The notes under the pieces were generated by a model that worked only from the letters and a program-made list of their open reading frames with translations, made no database searches and was not told where the DNA came from. Of a stretch of 64,000 nucleotides of DNA, positions 37,474 through 45,952 are shown piece after piece. A program made the position numbers and the translations under genes. The first letter of the stretch is position 1. The number at the start of each line of letters is the position of its first letter. The stretch covers positions 682,001 to 746,000 of the forward strand of contig NZ_CP108383.1 of the NCBI RefSeq assembly GCF_035958815.1. Direction: 5' to 3'. The stretch comes from Nocardia sp. NBC_01327 (GTDB lineage: Bacteria; Actinomycetota; Actinomycetes; Mycobacteriales; Mycobacteriaceae).

Positions 37474-38948
37474 TGAAGCTCCAGCCTTCGGGCCATATCG
37501 GACATGAAAACGCCTGTGGGATCGACACTTCGGCGGATCTTGATCCACTCGTCGATCCGGGGGTACATCTTGTGGAAGGTCTCCGCGGTGGTCCGGGAAT
37601 CCTTCGCGGTGTAGAGCCGGCCGCCGAATTCGGTGACGCGCCGGTCGAGATCGGTGACGAGCTCATTGAGACCCGCACGAATCGGGAAGTCTACGCAGAT
37701 GTTCCAGCCGGGCATCGGGAAGCTCAACGGAGCCGGGTTACCCGCGCCGAACAGCTTGAAAACGTTCAGCGCCGAATAGTGCCCGGACGCCTGGATATCG
37801 ATGATGATCTTCTTGAACTCATCGACGGCCTCGGTCGGCACCACGAACTGGTACTGCAGGAATCCGGCCGGACCGTAGGCCCGGTTCCACTCCGCGATCA
37901 TGTCCAGCGGGTGGTAGAACTGCGTCAGATTCTGGATCTTGCCGGTGTAGTTGCCGCCCATGGCGTAGTACGCCTCGCCGACCGAGCCGAGGGTCAGCCG
38001 GTTGGCGGTGAAGCTCGGGAAGATGTTCGGCACCGTAAGCAGCTGCGGCGCATCGAACTTCAGCGGATTGCGCTGCTTCTTGGCGGGCAGCTCGTCCAGC
38101 TTGGCCAGGCGGCCGCGGGTAATGGTGGCACGCCCCAGCTTCGGCAGCGGGTTCATGACGTCGAACCACGCGCTCGAGTAGGTGTAATTGGCCTCGCTGC
38201 CATCACTGTGCGCCGCGATGGTCTCGTCCAGCGTGCTGGTCTTCACGCCGTCGTTGATGAAGTACGCCGTCTCCGTCGCCACCATTTCGATGGTCGCGCG
38301 CAGCACGATGCCGGTCAGCCCATTGCCGCCGACGGTGGCCCAGAACAGCTTGGCGTTCTTCTTCGGCCCGATGGTCTGCACCTTGCCGTCGGCAGTGAGC
38401 AGGTCGATGGACCGCACGTGATTGCCGAAAGAACCCTCGCTGTGATGGTTCTTACCGTGAATATCGGAGGCGATGGCGCCGCCGATGGTGACCTGGCGGG
38501 TACCGGGTAGGACGGGCACCCACAGCCCGAACGGCAGGGCCGCCTTCATCAACTGGTCGAGGCTGACGCCGCCGTCCACATCGACCAGGCGGGAATCGCG
38601 GTCGATGCGGTGGATGCGGTTCAGCGCCGGCATATTGATGACGAGGCCGCCGGAGTTCTGCGCGTGGTCGCCGTACGAGCGGCCGAGGCCGCGCGCGATG
38701 ACGCCTCGGCGCAGATGCGCGGGCTTGGAGTCGTTGTCCTCCGCGACCAGGGCAACCGCCTTGGCGATCAGCTCCGGATCATTGGTCGACAGGACTTCCG
38801 ACGTAGTGGCTGCGGTGCGACCCCATCCGGTCAGGCGGCGGGTCTGCGTAGGCAGTTCATAGGAACCGTTCGACGCTGCGTCCGCACCAGCGCTCGCCGA
38901 TTCGGTATCGGGAGCGGCCGTGGTGGTGGTCTGAGCTTTCGTGGACAT
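37470..38948 (-). CDS. dprE1: Decaprenylphosphoryl-ribose 2-oxidase DprE1
   Basis: 492 residues, FAD-dependent oxidase of the VAO family. An N-terminal Thr/Ala-rich stretch precedes the FAD domain with GLGRSYGD. The cysteine that benzothiazinones attack in M. tuberculosis (Cys387) is conserved as Cys418 in [11 protein letters not shown] 38948 is supported by TAGCCT exactly 8 nt upstream; longer starts at 38969 and 39014 exist but lack support. It is divergent from gtrA across 71 bp. With dprE2 it supplies the only arabinose donor used by AftA and the Emb proteins. Confidence 0.95.
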   Translation of the reverse strand: MSTKAQTTTTAAPDTESASAGADAASNGSYELPTQTRRLTGWGRTAATTSEVLSTNDPELIAKAVALVAEDNDSKPAHLRRGVIARGLGRSYGDHAQNSGGLVINMPALNRIHRIDRDSRLVDVDGGVSLDQLMKAALPFGLWVPVLPGTRQVTIGGAIASDIHGKNHHSEGSFGNHVRSIDLLTADGKVQTIGPKKNAKLFWATVGGNGLTGIVLRATIEMVATETAYFINDGVKTSTLDETIAAHSDGSEANYTYSSAWFDVMNPLPKLGRATITRGRLAKLDELPAKKQRNPLKFDAPQLLTVPNIFPSFTANRLTLGSVGEAYYAMGGNYTGKIQNLTQFYHPLDMIAEWNRAYGPAGFLQYQFVVPTEAVDEFKKIIIDIQASGHYSALNVFKLFGAGNPAPLSFPMPGWNICVDFPIRAGLNELVTDLDRRVTEFGGRLYTAKDSRTTAETFHKMYPRIDEWIKIRRSVDPTGVFMSDMARRLELQ

Positions 38949-38956
38949 CGGGATAG

Positions 38957-39011
38957 AGGCTACAGGCATAACCGTCTCGAGGGTTGTGTCCTCGGTCGCG
39001 ACCGATACCCT
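38957..39011. promoter_or_regulatory. Divergent leaderless promoters of dprE1 and gtrA
   Basis: On the minus strand TAGCCT (38962-38957) lies 8 nt before the dprE1 ATG. On the plus strand TACCCT (39006-39011) lies 8 nt before the gtrA GTG. Neither gene has a Shine-Dalgarno site. Confidence 0.55.
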
Positions 39012-39019
39012 CATGCGTT

Positions 39020-39475
39020 GTGACCGCGGAACCCCATCTGCCCCTGCCTCCCGAGCTGCCCCTCGTTGACGAACCGGGTGGCACGGACGTCGATCTGAAG
39101 ACCCAGATCATTCGGTTCGGGCTGACCGGCGGCCTCTCCGCGATCGTGGACTTCGGCCTCTACACCCTGCTGTTCAAGGTGTTCGGGCTGCCGCTGCCGG
39201 TGGCGAAGTCGATCAGCTTCATCGCCGGCACCACCACGGCGTATCTGATCAATCGCCGCTGGACCTTCAAGGCCGAGCCCAATCGGAACCGCTTCATCGC
39301 GGTCATCCTCCTGTACGCGGTCACCTTTGCTTTGCAGGTCGGCATCAATCAGCTCTGCTACTACGCCCTGCCCGATCAGTGGTGGCGGATCGCACTGGCC
39401 TTCTGCATCGCGCAGGGCACGGCGACCGTGATCAATTTCATCGTGCAGCGCATGGTGATCTTCAAGATCAACTGA
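39020..39475 (+). CDS. GtrA family membrane protein
   Basis: 151 residues with four predicted membrane helices, typical of GtrA proteins proposed to move or organise polyprenyl-linked sugars. The signature [20 protein letters not shown] and NRRWTF fit the family. In M. tuberculosis the GtrA protein Rv3789 lies next to dprE1 and has been linked to decaprenyl-phospho-arabinose handling and to GlfT1 recruitment; here it is next to dprE1 but divergent. GTG 39020 is chosen over an upstream in-frame codon because a TACCCT hexamer lies 8 nt before it. Confidence 0.88.
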   Translation: MTAEPHLPLPPELPLVDEPGGTDVDLKTQIIRFGLTGGLSAIVDFGLYTLLFKVFGLPLPVAKSISFIAGTTTAYLINRRWTFKAEPNRNRFIAVILLYAVTFALQVGINQLCYYALPDQWWRIALAFCIAQGTATVINFIVQRMVIFKIN

Positions 39476-39476
39476 G

Positions 39477-40100
39477 TCAGTAGTCGACGAGGGCTTCGGC
39501 TTCGGCCTCGGCCTTGGTGCGGAAGTAGTCGCCGCCCTTGGCCCGGGTGTTGTCGGTGCCCCACTCGCGATCCTCGCGCTGCGCGGGGACCAGATGCGGA
39601 ATGTGCTTGCGGCAGTGGATGTAGGCCTCCTCCACATCCACCACCACCCAGCGTTCGGGCTGGCGGCCGCGCACATCGGGCGGGAGATCGGGGACGCAGC
39701 GGCGCATGAGGGCATCGTCGACTATCCGGGCCGTGCCATTGATGTGCAGGCCGATCAGGTCGTACACGAAGTCGATGAGCAGGATCCCGATATGCGGATT
39801 CTCCAGCATGTTTCCGAGGCTGGCGTGCACGCCGTTGCCGCGGTACTCCGGGTAGGTGATCGTGGATTCGTCTATGACGTGCAAGAATCCGGGCTTTCCT
39901 GCCCGAAAGCTGTTGTCGCACTCTCCGTGTTTATCGGAGGTCGCGATGAAGGCCATATCCATCCGGCGCAGGAAATCGATCATCTGGGTATTGAGTCGAT
40001 TTCGCACTTGATCGGAATAGAAGCGCTCCGCACGATCTCGAGTGCCGTAGCGTTCCTGCAGTTCCCGCTCGCCGTCGCTGCCGTTTCTGGTACCGGGCAT
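39477..40100 (-). CDS. Pyridoxamine 5'-phosphate oxidase-like flavin-binding protein
   Basis: 207 residues, soluble split-barrel protein of the PNPOx-like superfamily, which bind FMN, F420 or haem. Supporting blocks are DMAFIATSDKHGECDNSFRAG, the YRGNG segment and NPHIGILLIDF. The true substrate is unknown; many actinobacterial members are reductases rather than vitamin B6 enzymes. The ATG has AAAGGGGG upstream. It is tail to tail with gtrA, with 1 bp between the stops. About 366 bp upstream (40101-40466) hold no gene; a TATATT near 40185 could be its -10 box. Confidence 0.8.
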   Translation of the reverse strand: MPGTRNGSDGERELQERYGTRDRAERFYSDQVRNRLNTQMIDFLRRMDMAFIATSDKHGECDNSFRAGKPGFLHVIDESTITYPEYRGNGVHASLGNMLENPHIGILLIDFVYDLIGLHINGTARIVDDALMRRCVPDLPPDVRGRQPERWVVVDVEEAYIHCRKHIPHLVPAQREDREWGTDNTRAKGGDYFRTKAEAEAEALVDY

Positions 40101-40466
40101 CACGGGCCCCCTTTGGTAGCTGAATACCGGATGGAAGAGGCTCGGCCACGAACTTCGGCCATCCGAAATCCTATACGGTTTAACTATATTCGTCTGGCGA
40201 ATGAGTGAACCGGCATATCTGCCCTGTTCGGGCGTGGTCGACGGGAGCCGGATAAACCTTCCTGGGCGAGGATCCTCCCGGATGAAAATATCCACAAGAG
40301 TCTTTCGTCGCATAGCTGCGCGGATGCTGCACCGCGCACCCGGGGCCGGAGGGCCGAGAACCCCAGGGCGCGCAGTGATTTCGCAATACTGATTTGTCCC
40401 TATTGCAGAGTTTTGTCCGGTTACCGCCGGGCGTCATCCCCCTTGCATGAACCGCCCGGTCAGTTT
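40101..40466. other. Gene-free interval
   Basis: No credible coding frame. It contains an AT-rich patch (TTTAACTATATT, about 40179-40190) suited to a minus-strand or plus-strand promoter and a small inverted repeat ATTCG-TCTGG-CGAAT (40188-40202). The function is otherwise unclear. Confidence 0.4.
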
Positions 40467-42848
40467 TCAGGCGGGCGTCAGCGTGACCGGAACGCCATTG
40501 AAGACCGCATTGCCCGACGGCGCGTCCACCAGCGAATCATCGGTCAGCACATTGGCATTCACGCCGGCGTGGGCACTCGCCACCGTCTGCTCGCTGCCGG
40601 AGTGGCCCCAGCCGTGCGGCAGGCTCACCACCCCCGGCATGATGTCGTCGGTCGGCTCCAGATCCACGGTGAGCGTGCCCGCCGCCGACTTCACCACCGC
40701 ATGCCCGTCCAGCCCCAGCCGCGCCACATCCTCGGGATGAATGTGCAGCGTGCACCGATTGGACCCGCCCATCAGCGGGCCGACATTGTGCAGCCAGCTG
40801 TTGTTGGAGCGTAGCTGCCGCCGCCCGACCAGCACCATCTCCGGCGAGGCCGCCGCCAGCCGTTCCCGCAGTCGCACAACGTCATCCAGCAGCTCCGGCG
40901 GTGCGAGCTCCACCGCCTTCGACGCCGTCCGCAACAGCCCGGGCAGACCCGGCCGCAATGCCCCGAGATCGATGCCATGCGGATTGTCCAGTAGCACTTG
41001 CAAATTCAACCCATGCATGCGCCACGCAGGCTCGTCCACAGGCACTGCAGAGTCGTCCGCGTCGACCGAAGCGTGCGGCGCGTGCGTACCTTGCGCGGCG
41101 TGTGAAGCGTGCGTGCCGCCGGCATCCGCCCCGTGCCCCCCGTCGTCCCGGCGTGCTTGTGGCCGGGATCCACCACTGGAATCCGCCCGCAGCCGATCGG
41201 GATTCCACTCCCCGTACGCCCCGAGCCGCAGCATCAGGTCGATGCGCTGTTCGGTCGTGTTCGTGCCGATCAGTTCCGCCCGGCGGTCCGACAGCCCCGC
41301 CTTGTGCAGCATTCCGGCAATGATGAATTCATCCACAGCCGCCAGCGGATCGACGCCGGGCTGCGGTTCCTGCCCGCTGACGGCCAGCGCCAGGCGCGCG
41401 AGGATCTCGGATTCGGCGAGACCGTCGCCGAGCGGGACCAGCGGCGGGGAGTACCGCGCGTAGTTGTGCACCGCGAACTGCAGCAGCGCGAAATCGTAGT
41501 GCGGGGACTGCAGAATGCGCGGCGGCGGCAGGATGACATCGGCGTGCCGGGTGGTCTCGTTGAGATACCGATCGACGCTCACCATGAAGTCGAGCCCGGC
41601 GAAGGCCGCGTCCAGTCGAGTGCCGCTCGGGGCCGAGAGCACCGGGTTGCCCGCGACGGTCACCATGGCGCGGATCCGGCCCTCGCCCTCGGTGAGGATC
41701 TCGTCGGCGAGCGTGGCCACCGGGAATTCGCCCATGGCCTCCGGCAGCCCGCGCACCCGGCTGGTCCAGCGGCCGAGGCGGAACGGGCGGGTGCGCACGA
41801 TGCCGAGCGTGGCGCCGGTGGCGAACATCGCGCCGCCGGGGGAGTCGAGATTGCCGGTCAGCACATTGACCACATCCACCAGCCACTGCGTGAGTGTGCC
41901 GAACTCCGCTGTGCAGGTGCCGATTCGGGCGTAGACGGCCGCGGCCGGCGCGGCGGCCAGCTCGCGCGCCAGCCGCAGGACGGTCTCGGCGGGCACTCCG
42001 GTGCGCTCGGCCACCACGGCGGGTGTGAAAGGCGCTGCCGCCGCACGTACTTCCTCGAGCCCTTGCACGTCGATGCGCACGGAGGTGAGATCCTCCGCGA
42101 AAAGTGTGTTCACGATTCCGAACAGCAGGTAGGCGTCACTGCCGGGCCGGATGAACAGATGCTCGCTGGCGAGCTTGGCGGTGCGGGTGCGCCGCGGATC
42201 CACCACGACGAACCGTCCGCCCCGTTTCTTCAGCGCCTTCAGGCGACCCGGGAAATCGGGTGCGGTGCACAGTGACCCATTCGATTCGAGCGGGTTCGCA
42301 CCGAGCATGAGCAGATAGTCCGTGCGATCCAGATCGGGCACGGCCACCGTGAGCGGATCGCCGAACAGCAGTCCGGAGGACACCTGCTTGGGCATCTGGT
42401 CGGCGGTGCTGGCGGAGAACAGGCTCCGGGTGGCGAGCGCGCGAATGAGGATCGGTACGTACAGCGCCCCGGCGACGGTATGGGCATTGGGATTTCCCAG
42501 GTACAACCCGACCGACTGGTTTCCGTGCTCACCCGTGATCTGCGGCAGCCGCTCCCGAATGACGCCGAAGGCCTCGTCCCAGCTCGCCTCTCGCCAGGCG
42601 CCGGTGGCCCGGTCGCGAATCATGGGCGCGGTCAGCCGGTCCGGATCCTCGTCGAGATGTCCGAGCGTCGCGCCCTTGGGGCACAGGAAGCCCCGGCTGA
42701 ACGGGTCCGCCTGATCGCCGCGCACCGCCGTGACGTGGTCGGCGGCATCCAGGGTGAGCTCGAGTCCGCACACCGCCTCACAGAGCGGGCAGGTGCGCGG
42801 CAGCGTCCGCGTGGCAGGTGCGGCAGCGGTTTCCGTGACGTGGGTCAT
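40467..42848 (-). CDS. Molybdopterin-dependent oxidoreductase with [4Fe-4S] site
   Basis: 793 residues, family of formate dehydrogenase and nitrate reductase catalytic subunits. Cys20, Cys23, Cys27 and Cys56 (CPLC, AVCG, FLCPKG) form an N-terminal [4Fe-4S] site. The GANPLESNG segment and the C-terminal cofactor-binding domain (ending NAVFNGVPVTLTPA) fit the family. Substrate unknown; it may resemble mycobacterial Rv0197, and no partner subunit genes lie nearby. An unusual Gly/His/Ala-rich, probably disordered insert of about 45 residues (coded near 41040-41180) separates two parts of the C-terminal half. GATGAGGT abuts the ATG. Confidence 0.85.
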   Translation of the reverse strand: MTHVTETAAAPATRTLPRTCPLCEAVCGLELTLDAADHVTAVRGDQADPFSRGFLCPKGATLGHLDEDPDRLTAPMIRDRATGAWREASWDEAFGVIRERLPQITGEHGNQSVGLYLGNPNAHTVAGALYVPILIRALATRSLFSASTADQMPKQVSSGLLFGDPLTVAVPDLDRTDYLLMLGANPLESNGSLCTAPDFPGRLKALKKRGGRFVVVDPRRTRTAKLASEHLFIRPGSDAYLLFGIVNTLFAEDLTSVRIDVQGLEEVRAAAAPFTPAVVAERTGVPAETVLRLARELAAAPAAAVYARIGTCTAEFGTLTQWLVDVVNVLTGNLDSPGGAMFATGATLGIVRTRPFRLGRWTSRVRGLPEAMGEFPVATLADEILTEGEGRIRAMVTVAGNPVLSAPSGTRLDAAFAGLDFMVSVDRYLNETTRHADVILPPPRILQSPHYDFALLQFAVHNYARYSPPLVPLGDGLAESEILARLALAVSGQEPQPGVDPLAAVDEFIIAGMLHKAGLSDRRAELIGTNTTEQRIDLMLRLGAYGEWNPDRLRADSSGGSRPQARRDDGGHGADAGGTHASHAAQGTHAPHASVDADDSAVPVDEPAWRMHGLNLQVLLDNPHGIDLGALRPGLPGLLRTASKAVELAPPELLDDVVRLRERLAAASPEMVLVGRRQLRSNNSWLHNVGPLMGGSNRCTLHIHPEDVARLGLDGHAVVKSAAGTLTVDLEPTDDIMPGVVSLPHGWGHSGSEQTVASAHAGVNANVLTDDSLVDAPSGNAVFNGVPVTLTPA

Positions 42849-42962
42849 ACCTCATCATCGCCCGAATTCGGCAGTTCCGTACCGCCGTGTTCGGAAAACG
42901 CCCGCCACCTGGAGGCATATCGACTATCGATCAAAAGGCAACGTTTGCCCCCGGGTACGCGA

Positions 42963-42994
42963 AAACCGCGGATGCCGGGGAGCATCCGCGGTTT
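42963..42994. terminator. Bidirectional hairpin terminator
   Basis: AAACCGCGGATGC (42963-42975) pairs perfectly with GCATCCGCGGTTT (42982-42994). On the minus strand it ends the gene at 43040 before the oxidoreductase start and is flanked by TTTT. Confidence 0.8.
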
Positions 42995-43039
42995 CGTGGT
43001 TCTGGGCTATTCGCTAGCGGGAAGAGCGCCTGAATCGCT

Positions 43040-43522
43040 TCACGAGGCGATACGGGCTACCTGCGGTCGCACACCCTTGGCGGCGGCGCGCACGGCGGCG
43101 GAGATCGCCACCACCGGCGGGATCCAGCGGGCCTCGTGCGGAGCGACGCTCCAGCAGGCCGAGCCGTCGAACAGCTGGGTCGGCGGCAGCGGGATGCCCG
43201 CACCGTCGGTGTGCACGACCGCACCGGCCGCGCGCAATGCCTCGAGGGCCAGGGCGGCCTTGCGAAGCCCGGTGACCAGGTGGATCTCGCGGCGCTCGGC
43301 GCCCGGGATCTCGATGATCGGTCCGGTCAGGTCATTGGCCCGAAGGAAGCGCCGTACGAAGGCGGCGGTGTCGCCGGTGACTTCGATACCCGACAGATTT
43401 TCGTCGGTGATCAGGCTGATTCCATTGGCCGTTTCGGCGACCGTCCATCCACGCTCGGTGTATTCCTGCGTGGAGGCGGCCAGTGCTGCCGCCATGGCGG
43501 AAGACGAAAACGTCGTGCGCAC
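43040..43522 (-). CDS. Uncharacterised 160-residue protein
   Basis: A soluble protein of about 160 residues with no signal peptide or membrane segment. The C-terminal half (AGAVVHTDGAGIPLPPTQL, WIPPVVAISAAVRAA) faintly recalls the N-terminal region of actinobacterial primase/polymerase-like proteins, but I would not assign that. GTG 43522 is preferred because GGAG lies 6 nt upstream; ATG 43534 is an alternative. It is divergent from the DUF4282-like gene across 351 bp that contain a perfect 14-bp palindrome. Confidence 0.7.
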   Translation of the reverse strand: MRTTFSSSAMAAALAASTQEYTERGWTVAETANGISLITDENLSGIEVTGDTAAFVRRFLRANDLTGPIIEIPGAERREIHLVTGLRKAALALEALRAAGAVVHTDGAGIPLPPTQLFDGSACWSVAPHEARWIPPVVAISAAVRAAAKGVRPQVARIAS

Positions 43523-43777
43523 TGGTTTCTCCATTCCCCGGTAGATCTGCGTCCTGCTCTGTGCGAGGTATCGGAACCTCATGCCCGTTGCGTTACAAGC
43601 TCATTTTCTGGAGTCACTGTTCGAGCCTCCAAAAGTGACGCCTCGCCATTGGAGCTGTCACCGACGCGCCTCTGTCACATCTGGGACAAAACGGGCCTCG
43701 GGTACTGCTGCCTGCGAAGACGGCGTCAAGGGAGGTATCGGGCCCGGCGGGCCGATTCTTACCGTCAAAGCCGGGAA

Positions 43778-43791
43778 GTGTTCTAGAACAC
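43778..43791. promoter_or_regulatory. Perfect 14-bp palindrome, candidate operator
   Basis: GTGTTCTAGAACAC is fully self-complementary. It lies 82 bp before the DUF4282-like start in the divergent intergenic region; the rest of 43523-43873 shows no gene. Confidence 0.5.
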
Positions 43792-43873
43792 ACTGTTTCG
43801 AGCTGTCCCGGTGCGGGGATAGCGATGAGACTTCGCTTGGTCGAAAAGATCTGCGGGAGAGGAGATCGTCGGC

Positions 43874-44458
43874 ATGGCCGATCAATCGAGCGGGAACGCA
43901 GCGGAACTGGCTGCGCTCGAGGCCGAGGAGTTCGAGGTCGGGCGGTGGGCGGCCCTGAAGGAATCCGCGACCCGGCGCAGGAATCGGCGGCTCGAGGCGG
44001 AGGCCGCGATCGACGAGCGGCCGGTCGAACCCTTCACCAGCCCAAGCGCTTTCGGATCCTGGAGTGTGGAGGCGGCGAAGTCGCTGCTGGACCTGCAGTT
44101 CAAGCGCTCGGCCACCCGCACCCTGCTGCCGCTGGCCTATCTCCTGGGCCTGGCAGGCGCTTTCGCCATTCCGGTTGTCGGAACCGTGGGGCTGTGGCGT
44201 GTTTCGGCATGGCTGGGCGTGGTTTTCGCGGTGGTGTTCGCGATCCCGCTCGCCCTGACGATCGCCGCCGTGGTGCGACTGCTGCTGGAGTTCGTGCTCA
44301 ATGCTTCGCGGCTGGCCACCCGGGTGGAACACATCTCCGAGTTGGCGGACGACCTGTTCCAGGCGCTGTCGGATGTGGCCGAACCGGTCAATCAATTGTC
44401 GGAAGACGTTCGGGCCGTGCAGTTCTGGCGCTATCGAGGGCGGTCCTCGCGCAAATAA
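43874..44458 (+). CDS. DUF4282-like membrane protein
   Basis: 194 residues. An N-terminal acidic/basic helical region (about 1-60) is followed by LLDLQFKRSATRTLLPLAYLLG and two transmembrane helices, then an amphipathic tail of about 55 residues (RVEHISELADDLFQAL). This plan and the LLDxxF motif fit the DUF4282 family of small membrane proteins of unknown function. AGGAG precedes the ATG. The following regulator gene begins 40 bp later, so the two may be co-transcribed. Confidence 0.75.
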   Translation: MADQSSGNAAELAALEAEEFEVGRWAALKESATRRRNRRLEAEAAIDERPVEPFTSPSAFGSWSVEAAKSLLDLQFKRSATRTLLPLAYLLGLAGAFAIPVVGTVGLWRVSAWLGVVFAVVFAIPLALTIAAVVRLLLEFVLNASRLATRVEHISELADDLFQALSDVAEPVNQLSEDVRAVQFWRYRGRSSRK

Positions 44459-44498
44459 TTGTGCGACAATGCGATCGCATGACTCGTAAGGGGGAGGG

Positions 44499-45371
44499 AT
44501 GGCACTACCACAGGGGATCACCGGATCCACCATGCCGCGGCGGCAATTGGGTCGAAACCTGCGTGACCTGCGTAATCGCGCGCGGATGACGACCCGGGTG
44601 GCAGCGCAGCGGCTGGAATGGTCCGAGGCCAAGATCTGGCGCATCGAAACCGGGCAGACCTCGTTGCGCAGCCTGGATGTCGAGGCCATGTGCCGCATCT
44701 ACGGCGCTCCCGAGGACGCTATCGAGCCGCTCACCGCCCTTGCCCGGGAAACCAAGGCCCGCGGCTGGTGGACCGAATTCGGCGATGTGATCGACGAGGG
44801 GTACGAGGTCTACATCGGCCTGGAGGAGGCCGCCGCCCGGCTCACCACCTACGAAAATGAGTTGGTGCCAGGGCTTTTGCAAACCGAGGCGTATATGCGC
44901 GCGGTGCTGGCCGGCGCCTATCCGGGCATCTCCGCCGAGCAGATGGACCGCCGGGTGCGGGTCCGCACCGCCCGGCAATCGCTGCTCACCCGCGCCGAAT
45001 CACCACTGCAGGTGGATGTGGTGATCTCCGAGGCGGTGCTCTGGCATCGCATCGGCGGCGACGAGGTGACCGTCGGCCAGCTGGAGCGACTGCGCAAACT
45101 CGGCGAACTGTCGAATGTGCGCCTGCGCCTGCTGCCCGCGGACTGCGGCTATCACCACGGCATGGATGCCGGGCGCTTCGTGCTGCTCGAATTTCCCACT
45201 GCCGCAAACGAAAACACCGAACCGCCGGTGGTCTACGTCGAATCCCTCACCGGAGCCTCGTATCTGGACAAGGAGCCCGATGTGGAGCGCTACCGCGAAG
45301 CCTTCGCAGCCTCGGCTTCCATTGCGGTGGACGCACTTCCGATGATCGATACAATCCGCGCCGCAGTCTGA
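44499..45371 (+). CDS. XRE-type regulator with DUF5753 domain
   Basis: 290 residues. An N-terminal helix-turn-helix (about 15-70, LGRNLRDLRNRARMTTRVAAQRL) is followed by a DUF5753 domain (about 100-280, with NELVPGLLQTEAYMRAVL). This is the Scr1-like class of actinobacterial antitoxin-type regulators. These usually sit next to a small DUF397 gene; none is visible here, so the partner is missing or encoded elsewhere. GGGGGAG lies close to the ATG; an internal ATG at 44532 is possible. A terminator follows. Confidence 0.88.
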   Translation: MALPQGITGSTMPRRQLGRNLRDLRNRARMTTRVAAQRLEWSEAKIWRIETGQTSLRSLDVEAMCRIYGAPEDAIEPLTALARETKARGWWTEFGDVIDEGYEVYIGLEEAAARLTTYENELVPGLLQTEAYMRAVLAGAYPGISAEQMDRRVRVRTARQSLLTRAESPLQVDVVISEAVLWHRIGGDEVTVGQLERLRKLGELSNVRLRLLPADCGYHHGMDAGRFVLLEFPTAANENTEPPVVYVESLTGASYLDKEPDVERYREAFAASASIAVDALPMIDTIRAAV

Positions 45372-45409
45372 GCGCTACGCCGTGTGATCTGACGGCTAGG
45401 CCGTGAGAA

Positions 45410-45440
45410 CCGCCCCGCCATGCATGGCATGACGGGGCGG
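45410..45440. terminator. Hairpin between convergent regulator genes
   Basis: CCGCCCCGCCATGC (45410-45423) pairs with GCATGACGGGGCGG (45427-45440) with one mismatch and a 3-nt loop. It lies between the convergent DUF5753 and MarR genes and may serve both. Confidence 0.7.
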
Positions 45441-45466
45441 ACCGCGCTGTGCGGTGACCGTTCCGG

Positions 45467-45865
45467 TCAGTGCAGCGACTGTTCCAGTACTTCGCGGTGC
45501 GTCGGCGCGGCCGCGGAATGTAGTTCACGCCCCTTGTCGGTGAGGCAGACGAAGATGGCCCGCCGGTCCTCGGTACAGAGCGTGCGGTTGACGAGTCCGT
45601 CGCGTTCCAGCCTGGCCACGGCGCGACTGAGCGCGCTCTGGCTGAGGTGGATGTCATTGGCGAGATCGCTCATCTTGTAGGTCTCGCCGCCGGCGTCGAT
45701 GAGCCGGTCCAGGGTTTCGAATTCGCTGAGCCCGAGGTGGTGGCGGCCCTGCAGTTCCTTTTCGAGGGCGCAGGAGGTCGTCGCGTGCCTGGTCAGCAGA
45801 TCGCGCCATTGGGCAACCAGGGCGTCGGGGACGACCTGCTCGACAGGCGCTGTCGGCTTCGGCAT
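45467..45865 (-). CDS. MarR family transcriptional regulator
   Basis: 132 residues. The winged helix-turn-helix is clear (about residues 32-108: SEFETLDRLIDAGGETYKMSDLANDIHLSQSALSRAVARL in outline, with the wing CTEDRRAIFVCLTDKG). ATG 45865 has a TAAGAT hexamer 7 nt upstream and no ribosome site. It is divergent from an MFS efflux gene, and a 28-bp palindrome lies between them, so it most likely represses that gene and itself. The frame stays open far upstream, but that part is antisense to the MFS gene. Confidence 0.9.
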   Translation of the reverse strand: MPKPTAPVEQVVPDALVAQWRDLLTRHATTSCALEKELQGRHHLGLSEFETLDRLIDAGGETYKMSDLANDIHLSQSALSRAVARLERDGLVNRTLCTEDRRAIFVCLTDKGRELHSAAAPTHREVLEQSLH

Positions 45866-45902
45866 GCCCGCGATCTTAGCCCGCAGCCGCAACCCATGCA
45901 AC

Positions 45903-45944
45903 TGCATTAAATGTGTAGACAATAAATGCACGCGCATGTACCGT
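45903..45944. promoter_or_regulatory. MarR operator and MFS promoter
   Basis: A near-palindrome spans 45903-45930: TGCATTAAATG on the left, CAATAAATGCA on the right, with TGTAGACA in the centre. It sits directly upstream of TACCGT (45939-45944), which lies 8 nt before the GTG of the MFS gene. The arms agree at 9 of 11 positions. Confidence 0.65.
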
Positions 45945-45952
45945 CCTCTCTC

